Below are positions 12,170 to 19,202 of a stretch of DNA of 22,837 nucleotides, piece by piece. The translations under genes and the position numbers were made by a program. The stretch's first letter is position 1; every line of letters begins with the position of its first letter. Below the pieces are notes generated by a model that was not told the DNA's origin, did not search any database, and saw only the letters and a program-made list of their open reading frames with translations. Source of the DNA: JBBTCJ01 sp038043285 (lineage in GTDB: Bacteria > Planctomycetota > Phycisphaerae > UBA1845); the NCBI GenBank assembly GCA_038043285.1, contig JBBTCJ010000171.1, positions 1-22,837 on the forward strand. The letters are read 5' to 3'.

Positions 12170-14217
12170 TGCGAAGGAAGCGGGTCGCAGCGATGCTCAT
12201 CCTCTCCAGTTCGGCCGCCCTTGCTCCGTGGGCGTTGACCTCGTGTTCCGACCGGGACACCAAGCCCAAGGTGGTGGTCATCGGGTTCGACGGCATGGAC
12301 CCCGGGCTGGCGGAGCGGCTCATGGGCGAGGGCCGCCTTCCGAGGCTCGCCGCTCTGCGCGACCGCGGCGGGTATCGCCGCCTGGGCACCAGCATTCCGC
12401 CGCAAAGCCCGGTGGCCTGGTCCAATTTCATCACCGGCGCCGATCCGGGCGTGCACGGCATTTTCGACTTCGTGCATCGCGATCCCAAGGGCCAGTGCCG
12501 ACCCTATTATTCCGCGGCCGACACCGTCGCCGGCTCGGAGGGGTGGGAAGTCGGCGACCACAAGATTCCCCTGACCTTCTGGCCCTTCAATCACAATCCG
12601 ACGCAGACGCTGTTGAAGCGCGGCGGCGTGCCGTTCTGGGATCACCTGGATCAGGCCGGCATTCCCATACGTATCTATGATATTCCGTCGAATTATCCTC
12701 CGAGTCCATCCCATCATGGACATATGTGCTGTCTAAGCGGCATGGGGGTTCCCGATCTGCTGGGCGGATATGGCACCTATCAGCACTTTTCCGAGGACGC
12801 GCAACGGCTGGTCGAGGAGGAGGGCGGGCTGCGCAAGCGGATCGTTTTCCAAAACGACGTCGCCAAGGCGGCGCTGACGGGACCGCTGAACACCGCGCTG
12901 AAGACTCCTTCGCGGGAACTCATTGAGTTTGAAATCCATCGCCATCCGACGGAGCCGCTGGCGAGGATCGACTTGCAAGATCAGGTCATTCCCCTTCGCG
13001 AGGGCGAATGGAGTGATTGGGCCAAAGCCGACTTTTCGATGCGCATGCCGCCGTTCCTGCCTGCTGCGCGCGTGGGCGGCATCTGCCGGTTCTACTTGCA
13101 GCAGGTACGCCCGACGTTTCGTCTTTACGTGACGCCGCTGAACATTGATCCCTCCGATCCGGGCGAGCAACGGATCAGTGAACCGCCCGATTTCGTCACC
13201 AGAATCTCCGACAGTCTGGGGTTGTTTTACACCGCGGGGTTCCAGGAAGATCACAAGGCCCTGTCCAATCGGGTGCTCACCGACGAAGAGTATCGCGCGC
13301 AGGCTGGCTACGTCCTGCGCGAGCGGTTGAACCTTCTGGGCTACGCCCTGGACAACTATGACGACGGATTCCTCTTTTTCTACTTCTCGAGCACCGACTT
13401 GCAGGCCCACATGTTCTGGTGGGAGGGGGACGGGCCCCACCCGACCCGAACGCCTGAACTCGCTCGCAGGTACCATCGCCTCATCGAGGACCTGTACGCC
13501 GAGTTCGACGACATCGTGGGACGCGTGCTCGATCGCGTCGGCCCCGACGCGACGGTGATGGTGATGTCGGACCACGGATTCTGCAACTTTGAGCGGCAAT
13601 TCCAGTTGAATACCTGGCTGCGCGACAACGGCTACCTCGGACCCGCTGCCGCGACCGGATTGCTCAAGCCGGTCACCGAAGGCGGGGTCGATTGGAGCAA
13701 GACGCGAGCCTACGGCATGGGCCTCAACGGACTGTACCTCAATCTCCGGGGCCGCGAGCGCGACGGCATCGTCGATCCCGCCGATCGCGACGCGCTGCTG
13801 CGCGAGATTTCCGCCAAGCTCCTGGCGGTTCGTGATCCCCAGACCGGAGAAGCCGCGGTGCTCCGCGTGTACCGAAGCGACGAGGTTTATTCCGGTCCCC
13901 ACGCGCCCGAAGCGCCGGACCTGATTGTCGGCTATGCACGAGGCTACCGCGCCTCGTGGGCGACGACCCTCGGCGACATCGGACGCGAGGTCTTTTCCGA
14001 CAACGACATGGCCTGGAGCGCCGATCACTGCATCGCGGCCGAGGAAGTTCCCGGCGTGGTCTTCAGCAATCGCGGCATCGTCGCGGAGTCGCCGTCGCTC
14101 ACCGACCTTGCCCCGACCATCTTGCAACTGTTCGGGCTGCAGGCTGCACCGCCCATGAAGGGGACCAGCCTGTTTCAACCCACGACCACGGCGGCGGCAA
14201 GCGAGAAACCGGAGTGA
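12166..14217 (+). CDS. AP-superfamily phosphodiesterase paralogue, probable lipoprotein
   Basis: 683 residues. It starts in an ATGA overlap with the upstream gene. The N-terminus MMRRKRVAAMLILSSSAAL..WALTSCSDR ends in a lipobox (LTSC), so it is a predicted lipoprotein. The same catalytic framework is seen: VVVIGFDGMDPGLAERLMGE, PPQSPVAWSNFITGADPG followed by HGIFDF, FSSTDLQAHMFWW, VMSDHGF and SADHCI. Long stretches parallel the first enzyme (for example GGVDWSKTRAYGMGLNGLYL beside its counterpart), so the pair arose by tandem duplication, and the two now differ in how they are anchored. The substrate is not predictable. A 61-residue gene follows after four bases. Confidence 0.85.
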   Translation: MMRRKRVAAMLILSSSAALAPWALTSCSDRDTKPKVVVIGFDGMDPGLAERLMGEGRLPRLAALRDRGGYRRLGTSIPPQSPVAWSNFITGADPGVHGIFDFVHRDPKGQCRPYYSAADTVAGSEGWEVGDHKIPLTFWPFNHNPTQTLLKRGGVPFWDHLDQAGIPIRIYDIPSNYPPSPSHHGHMCCLSGMGVPDLLGGYGTYQHFSEDAQRLVEEEGGLRKRIVFQNDVAKAALTGPLNTALKTPSRELIEFEIHRHPTEPLARIDLQDQVIPLREGEWSDWAKADFSMRMPPFLPAARVGGICRFYLQQVRPTFRLYVTPLNIDPSDPGEQRISEPPDFVTRISDSLGLFYTAGFQEDHKALSNRVLTDEEYRAQAGYVLRERLNLLGYALDNYDDGFLFFYFSSTDLQAHMFWWEGDGPHPTRTPELARRYHRLIEDLYAEFDDIVGRVLDRVGPDATVMVMSDHGFCNFERQFQLNTWLRDNGYLGPAAATGLLKPVTEGGVDWSKTRAYGMGLNGLYLNLRGRERDGIVDPADRDALLREISAKLLAVRDPQTGEAAVLRVYRSDEVYSGPHAPEAPDLIVGYARGYRASWATTLGDIGREVFSDNDMAWSADHCIAAEEVPGVVFSNRGIVAESPSLTDLAPTILQLFGLQAAPPMKGTSLFQPTTTAAASEKPE

Positions 14218-14221
14218 ATTC

Positions 14222-14407
14222 GTGAGCAAGATCAAACTCGATCCGAACTTGTATGAGCGCGTGAAGCGCGTCGCGGAACTCGCGGGCTATTCGTCGCCGG
14301 AGGAGTTCATCGTCCACGTCATCGAGAAGGAGCTGGCGGTGCTGGAGTCCGCCGGGTCCGACGAAGCCGTCACCGAGCGGCTCAAGGGGCTTGGTTACAT
14401 CGAGTAG
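14222..14407 (+). CDS. Small helical protein (61 aa) coupled to the phosphodiesterase pair
   Basis: GTG start at 14222, with GGAG about 8 nt upstream and the previous stop at 14217. The sequence begins MSKIKLDPNLYERVKRVAEL, a short strand-like segment followed by helices (SPEEFIVHVIEKELAVL) that recall ribbon-helix-helix proteins. It ends VTERLKGLGYIE, which resembles the LxxLGYI tails found at the ends of many bacterial sulfatases. The tight spacing argues for co-expression with the two phosphodiesterases and with hemW 20 nt downstream. It may be a small DNA-binding regulator or a partner protein; the sequence does not decide. Confidence 0.7.
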   Translation: MSKIKLDPNLYERVKRVAELAGYSSPEEFIVHVIEKELAVLESAGSDEAVTERLKGLGYIE

Positions 14408-14427
14408 CAGAGGAGGCAAGCCGGGCC

Positions 14428-15756
14428 ATGATCGAACTGCCCATGCATCGCCCGGTCATCACCGATGCCGCCGGACGACTGGATCGCCCCGCGGGTCTGT
14501 ACGTCCACGTCCCCTTTTGCGAGACCAAATGCGGATATTGCGATTTCTATTCCGTCGCCCTGAAGGATCGTGACACGTCGCCCTTGGTGGATGCGCTGGT
14601 CCAGGAATTGACGGCGCGAACCGAGGGCAACTCCGCGTGGATTCGGACGATCTTCATCGGCGGCGGCACGCCGACCATTCTTCCCCTCGATCAACTGGAA
14701 AAGCTCCTTCGAGCGGTCGGCGACTCGATCGACGTCGCTCGCGTCGAGGAATACACCGTCGAGGCCAACCCGGCCACCGTGGACGACGACAAGGCCGCTC
14801 TTCTGGTCGCCAACGGCGTCACCCGTGTCTCCATGGGAGCGCAATCCTTTTTCCCGCGCGAACTGGCGACCCTCGAGCGAATCCACTCGCCCGAGGACAT
14901 TCCACCCTCGGTGGCGATTCTTCGAAGACACGGCATCGCTCAGGTGAACCTCGATTTGATCTTCGGGATACCCGGACAGACGATCGCGACCTGGTCCGAG
15001 TCCCTGCGCCGCGCCATCGAACTGGAACCGGACCACGTTGCTGGTTATGGATTGACCTTTGAACCCGCCACGCGCCTGACGGCCCTGCACGTCGCCGGCA
15101 AACTGACTCCGTGCGACGAAGGACTCGAAGCCGACATGTTTTTGCTCACCGCTGACCTGCTGGCGAAGGCCGGATATCGCCAATATGAAATCAGCAATTA
15201 TGCCCAACCGGGGTGCGAATGCCGGCACAATCTCCTCTATTGGGGCAATGAGCCGTACCTCGGCGTCGGCCCGTCCGCCGCGGGTTGCCTGCCCATGCCC
15301 GACGTGAAGAATCCGAAGTCGGCCGCCGCGGCGCAGGACGATTTGCGGGAAACGACAATCGACAACCGACACTCTTCAATGGACCACCCCTGGCGTCGCT
15401 ACAAAAACGTCTCCGACGTCGCCGCATACGTCCGCATGATGCGCAGCGCAGGCCGGGCCGAGAGTGACTCCGAAATCATCACCCGCGAGGCCATGATTCT
15501 GGAGATGATCCTCATGCAGTTGCGGCTCAACGAAGGACTGTCAAGGCAGGCGTTTCGCATGCGAATCGGTTGCGATCCAGCCGATCTTTTTGGTGCCACC
15601 GCGACGCGCCTGGTCGAAGGCGGCTTGCTGCGCGTGACCGACGGGCACGTCGCGCTGACGCGGTCGGGCCGATTGGCGGCCAACGACGTGATGGTCCAAC
15701 TCGCGGCCGCTGTCGATGACCTTCGCGTTGGGGGGAGTTTCCGCCCGACGCAATGA
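14428..15756 (+). CDS. hemW: HemW-type radical SAM protein (formerly annotated HemN-like)
   Basis: 442 residues. YVHVPFCETKCGYCDFYS carries the CxxxCxxC cluster (C31, C35, C38). The residue after CxD is Phe rather than the fourth Cys of true HemN, which points to HemW, a heme-binding/transfer protein, rather than coproporphyrinogen dehydrogenase. Further features are IFIGGGTPT, EYTVEANP, RVSMGAQSF, DLIFGIPGQT and YEISNYA. The C-terminal winged-helix-like domain is present (LRLNEGLSRQAF). Between GVGPSAAG and RRYKNVSDV there is an extra Lys/Ala/Asp-rich segment of about 35 residues containing ETTIDNRHSSMDHP. Its DNA (15353-15373) resembles the GACAATCGAC repeats found downstream of trpG, so it looks like an in-frame repeat insertion. 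AGAGGAGGC lies about 11 nt before the start. Confidence 0.88.
   Translation: MIELPMHRPVITDAAGRLDRPAGLYVHVPFCETKCGYCDFYSVALKDRDTSPLVDALVQELTARTEGNSAWIRTIFIGGGTPTILPLDQLEKLLRAVGDSIDVARVEEYTVEANPATVDDDKAALLVANGVTRVSMGAQSFFPRELATLERIHSPEDIPPSVAILRRHGIAQVNLDLIFGIPGQTIATWSESLRRAIELEPDHVAGYGLTFEPATRLTALHVAGKLTPCDEGLEADMFLLTADLLAKAGYRQYEISNYAQPGCECRHNLLYWGNEPYLGVGPSAAGCLPMPDVKNPKSAAAAQDDLRETTIDNRHSSMDHPWRRYKNVSDVAAYVRMMRSAGRAESDSEIITREAMILEMILMQLRLNEGLSRQAFRMRIGCDPADLFGATATRLVEGGLLRVTDGHVALTRSGRLAANDVMVQLAAAVDDLRVGGSFRPTQ
15353..15373. repeat. GACAATCGAC-type repeat inside hemW
   Basis: CGACAATCGACAACCGACACT lies in the nonconserved insert of hemW. In inverted form it matches the GTCGATTGACGATTG units at 16466-16498, and in the same orientation the CGACAATCGCCGATCGAC at 16602. 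Confidence 0.5.
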
Positions 15757-15871
15757 CCGGACGGCGCGTTCCAATCCGCGCACAGGGACTCACTTTGGCG
15801 GCGGTGTTCTGGCGGTCCGTCCGCGGGGTGAAGGGCTGCGCCGCGGCGGTGTGAGAGGATATCCTAGACCC

Positions 15872-16492
15872 ATGATCGTGGTCATCGACAACTACGACTC
15901 CTTCACCTTCAATATCGTTCAGGCGATTGGCGCCTTAGATCGACAGCGCGACATCAGGGTCGTGCGAAACGACGCTGTAACGCCCGATGACGTCGAAGAC
16001 TGGCAACCCACTCACATTGTCGTCTCGCCGGGACCATGTACCCCAAGGGAATCGGGAAACAGCCGCGACGTGATCCGTTGCTTGGCCGGCCGAGTGCCCA
16101 TCCTCGGCGTCTGCCTCGGACATCAATGCATCGCCGACGTTTTCGGCGCCTCCGTCGTCCGCGCCGGACGAATCATGCACGGCAAGACCAGTCCGGTTTA
16201 CCACGTCGGGGACGGCCTCTACGACAAACTCCCGAACCCTTTCGTCGCCACGCGCTATCACTCGCTCATCGTCGACGAGGCCACGCTGCCGCCACAGTGG
16301 GAACGCACGGCCTGGACCCAGACCGGAGAATTGATGGGCATGCGTCACCGCTCGATGCCCGTCGAGGGCGTCCAATTCCACCCCGAGAGCTTCCTGACCG
16401 TCGAAGGTCCGCGGCTTCTTTCGAACTTTCTGCGCCAATTGCCGCGGTCGAACGGGCCAATTCCCGATGGTCGATTGACGATGGTCGATTGA
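15872..16492 (+). CDS. Anthranilate/aminodeoxychorismate synthase glutamine amidotransferase subunit (TrpG/PabA type)
   Basis: 206 residues from ATG 15872 (MIVVIDNYDSFTFNIVQAIG). The upstream in-frame extension is discarded because MIVVIDNYDS is the family start. It is a class I glutamine amidotransferase: SPGPCTPRESG, nucleophile C81 in GVCLGHQ, H170 and E172 in GVQFHPES, and HGKTSPV. It supplies ammonia to a chorismate-using partner for tryptophan or folate synthesis. TrpG and PabA cannot be told apart here, and no trpE/pabB is in the window. The last dozen residues, GPIPDGRLTMVD, and the stop codon are encoded by the 14-bp tandem repeat at 16466-16493, so the original C-terminus was probably replaced or extended. 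Confidence 0.88.
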   Translation: MIVVIDNYDSFTFNIVQAIGALDRQRDIRVVRNDAVTPDDVEDWQPTHIVVSPGPCTPRESGNSRDVIRCLAGRVPILGVCLGHQCIADVFGASVVRAGRIMHGKTSPVYHVGDGLYDKLPNPFVATRYHSLIVDEATLPPQWERTAWTQTGELMGMRHRSMPVEGVQFHPESFLTVEGPRLLSNFLRQLPRSNGPIPDGRLTMVD

Positions 16493-16498
16493 CGATTG
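16466..16498. repeat. 14-bp tandem repeat at the 3' end of trpG/pabA
   Basis: GATGGTCGATTGAC occurs twice head to tail (16466-16479, 16480-16493), followed by a partial GATTG. The TGA stop of the upstream gene (16490-16492) lies in the second unit. Confidence 0.75.
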
Positions 16499-16606
16499 CA
16501 TCCGCCTCGCGAGGACGCGCCATTGCCGTTGGGATCAGTGCCGCGCGAAAGGTCGAACAAGAGATGACTCCGCTCCCGCACGGTCGCAGCTCGGATCAAA
16601 ACGACA

Positions 16607-16642
16607 ATCGCCGATCGACAATGAGAACTGTCGATCGGCGAT
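16607..16642. terminator. Strong hairpin between convergent genes (repeat-derived)
   Basis: ATCGCCGATCGACA (16607-16620) pairs perfectly with TGTCGATCGGCGAT (16629-16642) around an 8-nt loop. It lies between the plus-strand amidotransferase gene and the minus-strand UVR-motif gene, so it could terminate both. There is no T-run. The stem sequence belongs to the same GATCGAC-rich repeat family. Confidence 0.5.
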
Positions 16643-16687
16643 CGGCCCTTGGCAATTGGTCATGGGTGGATGGCAGCCGCTATTTCG

Positions 16688-17464
16688 TCACACCCGCTCT
16701 TGATCCGATCGCGGGAAGAGCCGTTTGAGTTGGTCGCGCAGCCGGGCCGCGTCTTCGAAACGCTCCTGATCGACCGCGCTGCGCAGGGCCTTCCGCGTTC
16801 GAACCAGGGAATTGCGCGGCAGCTTGCCGCCCAGCTCGGCCGCCAGTGATCGTAGAATGCGCATTTCCTCCGCCTCCTCGACGCGGGCCTCGCTCTCCGT
16901 TCCGGCGAACAGGCTGCGGATGTCCATGATCCCCCGATTGACGTGGGCCAGGGCGCTGGCCGGCTCTTCCTCCTCCATCGCGTGATACGCCAGTCCGCGG
17001 GTCTGCATCATCACCACGTACGCGCGAAACTCCTCCATCGCGCTGCGGTCGTCGGGCTCCATGGCGTAGTCACGGCAGAGGTCCAGAAGCCCCAGGCTGT
17101 GCGTGGTGTCGTCAACTACTCCGTCGAACTCTTCGAGGACGAAATAGGCGATGTAGCGGCGATAGAATTGTGACGCTTCCTGGCGAAGCGCCTCGCATTC
17201 AGCCGGTGACAGCACGAACCCCAGCGGCGTGCCGTTCCGCTCCTGATGCTTGGCGAGGCGCTTGTGGTGATAGGCGAGCAGCGAATCGCAGCCGTGCGGA
17301 CGCGTGCCGTCGGGGCGACCTTCGGCCGCCATCTGCAACACCCCCAGCTCGACGCGCATTTGAATACGAACGCTTTCGTCGGCGCCGAGAATCTTGCGAA
17401 CCGAGATCTTGTCCGGTTCGTAGGGCCAATCGCGCAATACCTCGTGCAGGTCGATATAGGACAT
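16688..17464 (-). CDS. UVR-motif (UvrB/UvrC domain) protein of unknown function
   Basis: 258 residues from ATG 17464 (MSYIDLHEVLRDWPYEPDKI), with GGAGGGCGGAAG directly upstream. An in-frame start at 17506 is less likely. Residues 1-60 begin with a conserved-looking YEPDKISVRKILG segment, and the middle is acidic and helical. The C-terminus has a UVR motif, RKALRSAVDQERFEDAARLRDQLKRL, the helical hairpin by which UvrB and UvrC interact and which also occurs in McsA-type and other small proteins. It lacks helicase and nuclease domains, so it is not UvrB or UvrC. The function is open. Confidence 0.75.
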   Translation of the reverse strand: MSYIDLHEVLRDWPYEPDKISVRKILGADESVRIQMRVELGVLQMAAEGRPDGTRPHGCDSLLAYHHKRLAKHQERNGTPLGFVLSPAECEALRQEASQFYRRYIAYFVLEEFDGVVDDTTHSLGLLDLCRDYAMEPDDRSAMEEFRAYVVMMQTRGLAYHAMEEEEPASALAHVNRGIMDIRSLFAGTESEARVEEAEEMRILRSLAAELGGKLPRNSLVRTRKALRSAVDQERFEDAARLRDQLKRLFPRSDQERV

Positions 17465-17506
17465 AGCTTCCGCCCTCCCCAAGGGCATTGACGGCCTGTT
17501 TCCCAA

Positions 17507-17788
17507 GCCAATCGTAGGCCGCCATGAGCGTACGATTCAAACCCGCAAGCTCCGGTTCTCCGGCTGGAGAGTCTGCTAATTCGTTGTGGACACCCAGGTA
17601 AGATGGGTTGCTGGCAGAAAACGCGCGTGGCCGGCGAACGCCGGCGACAGAGCGTCGCAGGGGGTGTTGGGTGCGTCCGTTTGGATCCGCACCGCCTCGA
17701 AGCGGCGGGCGGGAGCCGAACCGGCGGTCTGCCGTTGGGGAGCGGGCCGGGCGTTGTCATCCCAGCAGACGGGAGTGTTGCCGCAGGG
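17507..17788. other. Gap between the UVR-motif gene and flgM-like gene, nothing recognised
   Basis: About 280 bases. In some flagellar loci flgN follows flgM, but no frame here resembles FlgN. A small CCGGC/GCCGG hairpin occurs near 17634-17648. Confidence 0.4.
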
Positions 17789-18070
17789 TCAGATAACGAT
17801 GTCGATGAGTCGATCGACGGTTGCGTTGATGCGTTCGGGGTTCTCGTACGTCCCTTGGTCGATTTCGGAACGGATCGCCCGCAGCTTAGCGACGCGGAAG
17901 GAGGATTGGTCCATCGCATCGGCAGCGGCTCGCCGGAAGTGAAGGCCGGAGGCCGCGCCGTGGACTTCTCCGGCACCCGCCCCCACGCCTCCGTGGGGGC
18001 TATTGGTCGAAGGGCGAGCGAAATACGCCCCGACAGAAAGGCTGTTGCTGATGTTGGCGATCTCGATCAT
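17789..18070 (-). CDS. flgM: FlgM-like anti-sigma-28 factor
   Basis: 93 residues from ATG 18070 (MIEIANISNSLSVGAYF), with AAGGA about 12 nt upstream; the frame is open to 18184 but the upstream part looks noncoding. The C-terminal half, VAKLRAIRSEIDQGTYENPE followed by RINATVDRLIDIVI, matches the sigma-28-binding region of FlgM, with the characteristic I-x-x-G-x-Y-x and A-x-R-L pattern. The N-terminal half is Gly/Pro/Ser-rich and disordered-looking, as usual for FlgM. FlgM holds sigma-28 (FliA) inactive until the flagellar hook is complete and FlgM is exported. No other flagellar gene is in the window. Confidence 0.7.
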   Translation of the reverse strand: MIEIANISNSLSVGAYFARPSTNSPHGGVGAGAGEVHGAASGLHFRRAAADAMDQSSFRVAKLRAIRSEIDQGTYENPERINATVDRLIDIVI

Positions 18071-18390
18071 CTTGCCACGTCCTTGCACGACCCCGATGGA
18101 CTCAGGGTAGCCACGCTGCCAGACCGGAATGGGAACACCTGCCACGGCATCCCGGTGGTCGTTCGAACCACGTTCGTCGTTCACTGCCCAGGGCGAGGAG
18201 AAACACCGATCGTACCCGTCCGATATCGCGGCTCGCTGATGGTCCCTAGCAGTACTGCTGTAACGTCCCCACCCGACAACCCCAGCGGCTCGACCGCCGT
18301 TTCTAGTATCGTCAGGGGCGTTCTGCGAGCTACATCGAAAATAGCCGGAAACACCCTGTGATTTTCAAGATAACACAACATCTTGCAACA

Positions 18391-18456
18391 GGTGTTCCCC
18401 GTACCTCCTAGGCTTCGCGTCCCCACCCGGTAGCGCAGCTCGCGTGGACAGCCTAC
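18391..18456 (-). promoter_or_regulatory. c-di-GMP-I (GEMM)-like motif in the flgM leader, weak
   Basis: Read on the minus strand, CACGCGAGCUGCGCUACC is followed by GGGGACGCGAAGCC and then GGUACGGGGAACACC. The GEMM-I aptamer has CACGCA..GGCAAACC, GGGACGCAAAGCC and GGUAGCGGGGUUACC in the same order. UAGGCU/AGCCUA can close a stem. However, the usual P1b hairpin with GNRA loop is not formed and the distal arm is missing, so this may be chance or a degenerate aptamer. Confidence 0.2.
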
Positions 18457-18471
18457 TTTTGGTCATTTCGT

Positions 18472-18479
18472 TAATCGGC
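18472..18479 (-). promoter_or_regulatory. Sigma-28-like -10 element
   Basis: Minus-strand GCCGATTA differs by one base from the sigma-28 -10 consensus GCCGATAA. No good TAAA is found 15 nt upstream. Its position before the flgM-like gene (about 400 nt) makes it worth noting. Confidence 0.22.
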
Positions 18480-18602
18480 CAAGACATACCCTGAATACGA
18501 GAAAAACTAATAAGGCACGTTAATTAACCAAGAAGATTTCTTGCGAAGCTTCATCGGTTCTGGGGACTGGTTGAATGATTCGATTGGGAAGCCCAGATGC
18601 GG

Positions 18603-18983
18603 TCAAGCGGGCTGGCTTCCCGGGGCGACGCCCAGAATGCCTGCAAGGCGCGAGAGATCGAAGGGCTTCTCGAGGGCGACGCCGGTCGCATGGACGATGG
18701 CCGCGCGGGACGGGCTGGAAACGGTGTGGACGATGCCCGCGTCGGGGTTCTGGGAACGGACAAGTTGCTCGATCCGTGCTTCGTCGGCATCGGCCATTGA
18801 ATCCGCAAGCACGACGGCGTCGAAGCGCCGCTTTGCAGCCAATTCTACGGCGGCGGCCGGGGTCTCCGCGGCGATCACCGAAAACCAGCGACCCAGATAG
18901 GTCACCAGCGACCAGCGCAGCAGCGAGTCAGGCTCGGCGATGAGCACTGACGGCATGGACGTGGCTGGCGCGTGGCTATCCAT
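18603..18983 (-). CDS. Degenerate CheY-like receiver-domain protein
   Basis: 126 residues from ATG 18983, with GAGG 9 nt upstream in a duplicated GAGGTACGT sequence. It is a single receiver fold: SVLIAEPDSLLRWSL at the start, FDAVVLADSM in the middle, and LEKPFDL with the conserved Lys-Pro (K106, P107). Key residues are altered. The usual acidic pair is E17-P18, and the phospho-acceptor position aligned from the DLVLLD pattern is Ala60, with an Asp one place later (D61). The protein may therefore be a pseudo-receiver or phosphorylated atypically. The N-terminal LLRWSL recalls LIRWSL in the NtrC-like regulator at 20405. It has no output domain. It is divergent from the kinase gene and preceded by a sigma-54-like promoter. 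Confidence 0.75.
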   Translation of the reverse strand: MDSHAPATSMPSVLIAEPDSLLRWSLVTYLGRWFSVIAAETPAAAVELAAKRRFDAVVLADSMADADEARIEQLVRSQNPDAGIVHTVSSPSRAAIVHATGVALEKPFDLSRLAGILGVAPGSQPA

Positions 18984-19070
18984 TGACGTACCTCAACGTA
19001 CCTCGTGTTCTCTAGGTCGGCCGGAACCTCGCCGGAAGCGATTCAGAGCGATTCCTCAGGTACTTGGATG

Positions 19071-19086
19071 TGCAGGCTGCGTGCCA
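19071..19086 (-). promoter_or_regulatory. Sigma-54 (-24/-12) promoter-like site facing the receiver gene
   Basis: Minus-strand TGGCACGCAGCCTGCA has GG and GC separated by exactly 10 nt and matches TGGCAC-N5-TTGCA except for one T-to-C change. The predicted start near 19060 is about 75 nt before ATG 18983. An NtrC-type activator gene lies in the same cluster. Confidence 0.45.
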
Positions 19087-19188
19087 AACGAACCGATTTC
19101 AGCTTCAGGGGCAAGTTTTCGGGTTGTGCGTTTGCACGAAGCGGCATCGGTGCGATAGCCAAAACGTGCCTGAACGAGCCGCAGGTCA

Positions 19189-19194
19189 TATAAT
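19189..19194 (+). promoter_or_regulatory. Consensus -10 box just before the kinase start (possible leaderless mRNA)
   Basis: TATAAT ends only 8 nt before ATG 19203, so transcription would start at or next to the start codon. No Shine-Dalgarno is visible. No good -35 is present. Confidence 0.35.
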
Positions 19195-19202
19195 CCGGGC
19201 CG

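Larger units (their letters stand above)
18071..18602. other. Leader/intergenic region upstream of flgM, AT-rich at its distal end
   Basis: On the minus strand an 81-codon open frame (18181-18426) runs through it, but codon use is not GC3-biased like its neighbours and no family is recognised. 18455-18545 is AT-rich and probably regulatory. It contains a sigma-28-like -10 and a riboswitch-like motif, listed separately. CAAGAT/ATCTTG (18366-18385) forms a 6-bp hairpin. Confidence 0.4.

Noticed and set aside
17116..17976. A 286-codon minus-strand frame spanning the UVR gene, the gap and flgM
   Set aside because: It lies out of frame with both recognised genes and its composition is Pro/Ser/Arg-rich without family signals.
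18181..18426. An 81-codon minus-strand frame upstream of flgM
   Set aside because: Codon third positions are not GC-biased like neighbouring genes, no family is recognised, and it overlaps the regulatory-looking region; kept only as a note.
18425..18480. tRNA D-arm-like sequence (GGTAGCGCAGCTCG) on the plus strand
   Set aside because: No matching acceptor stem, anticodon arm or T-arm follows, so it is not a tRNA gene.
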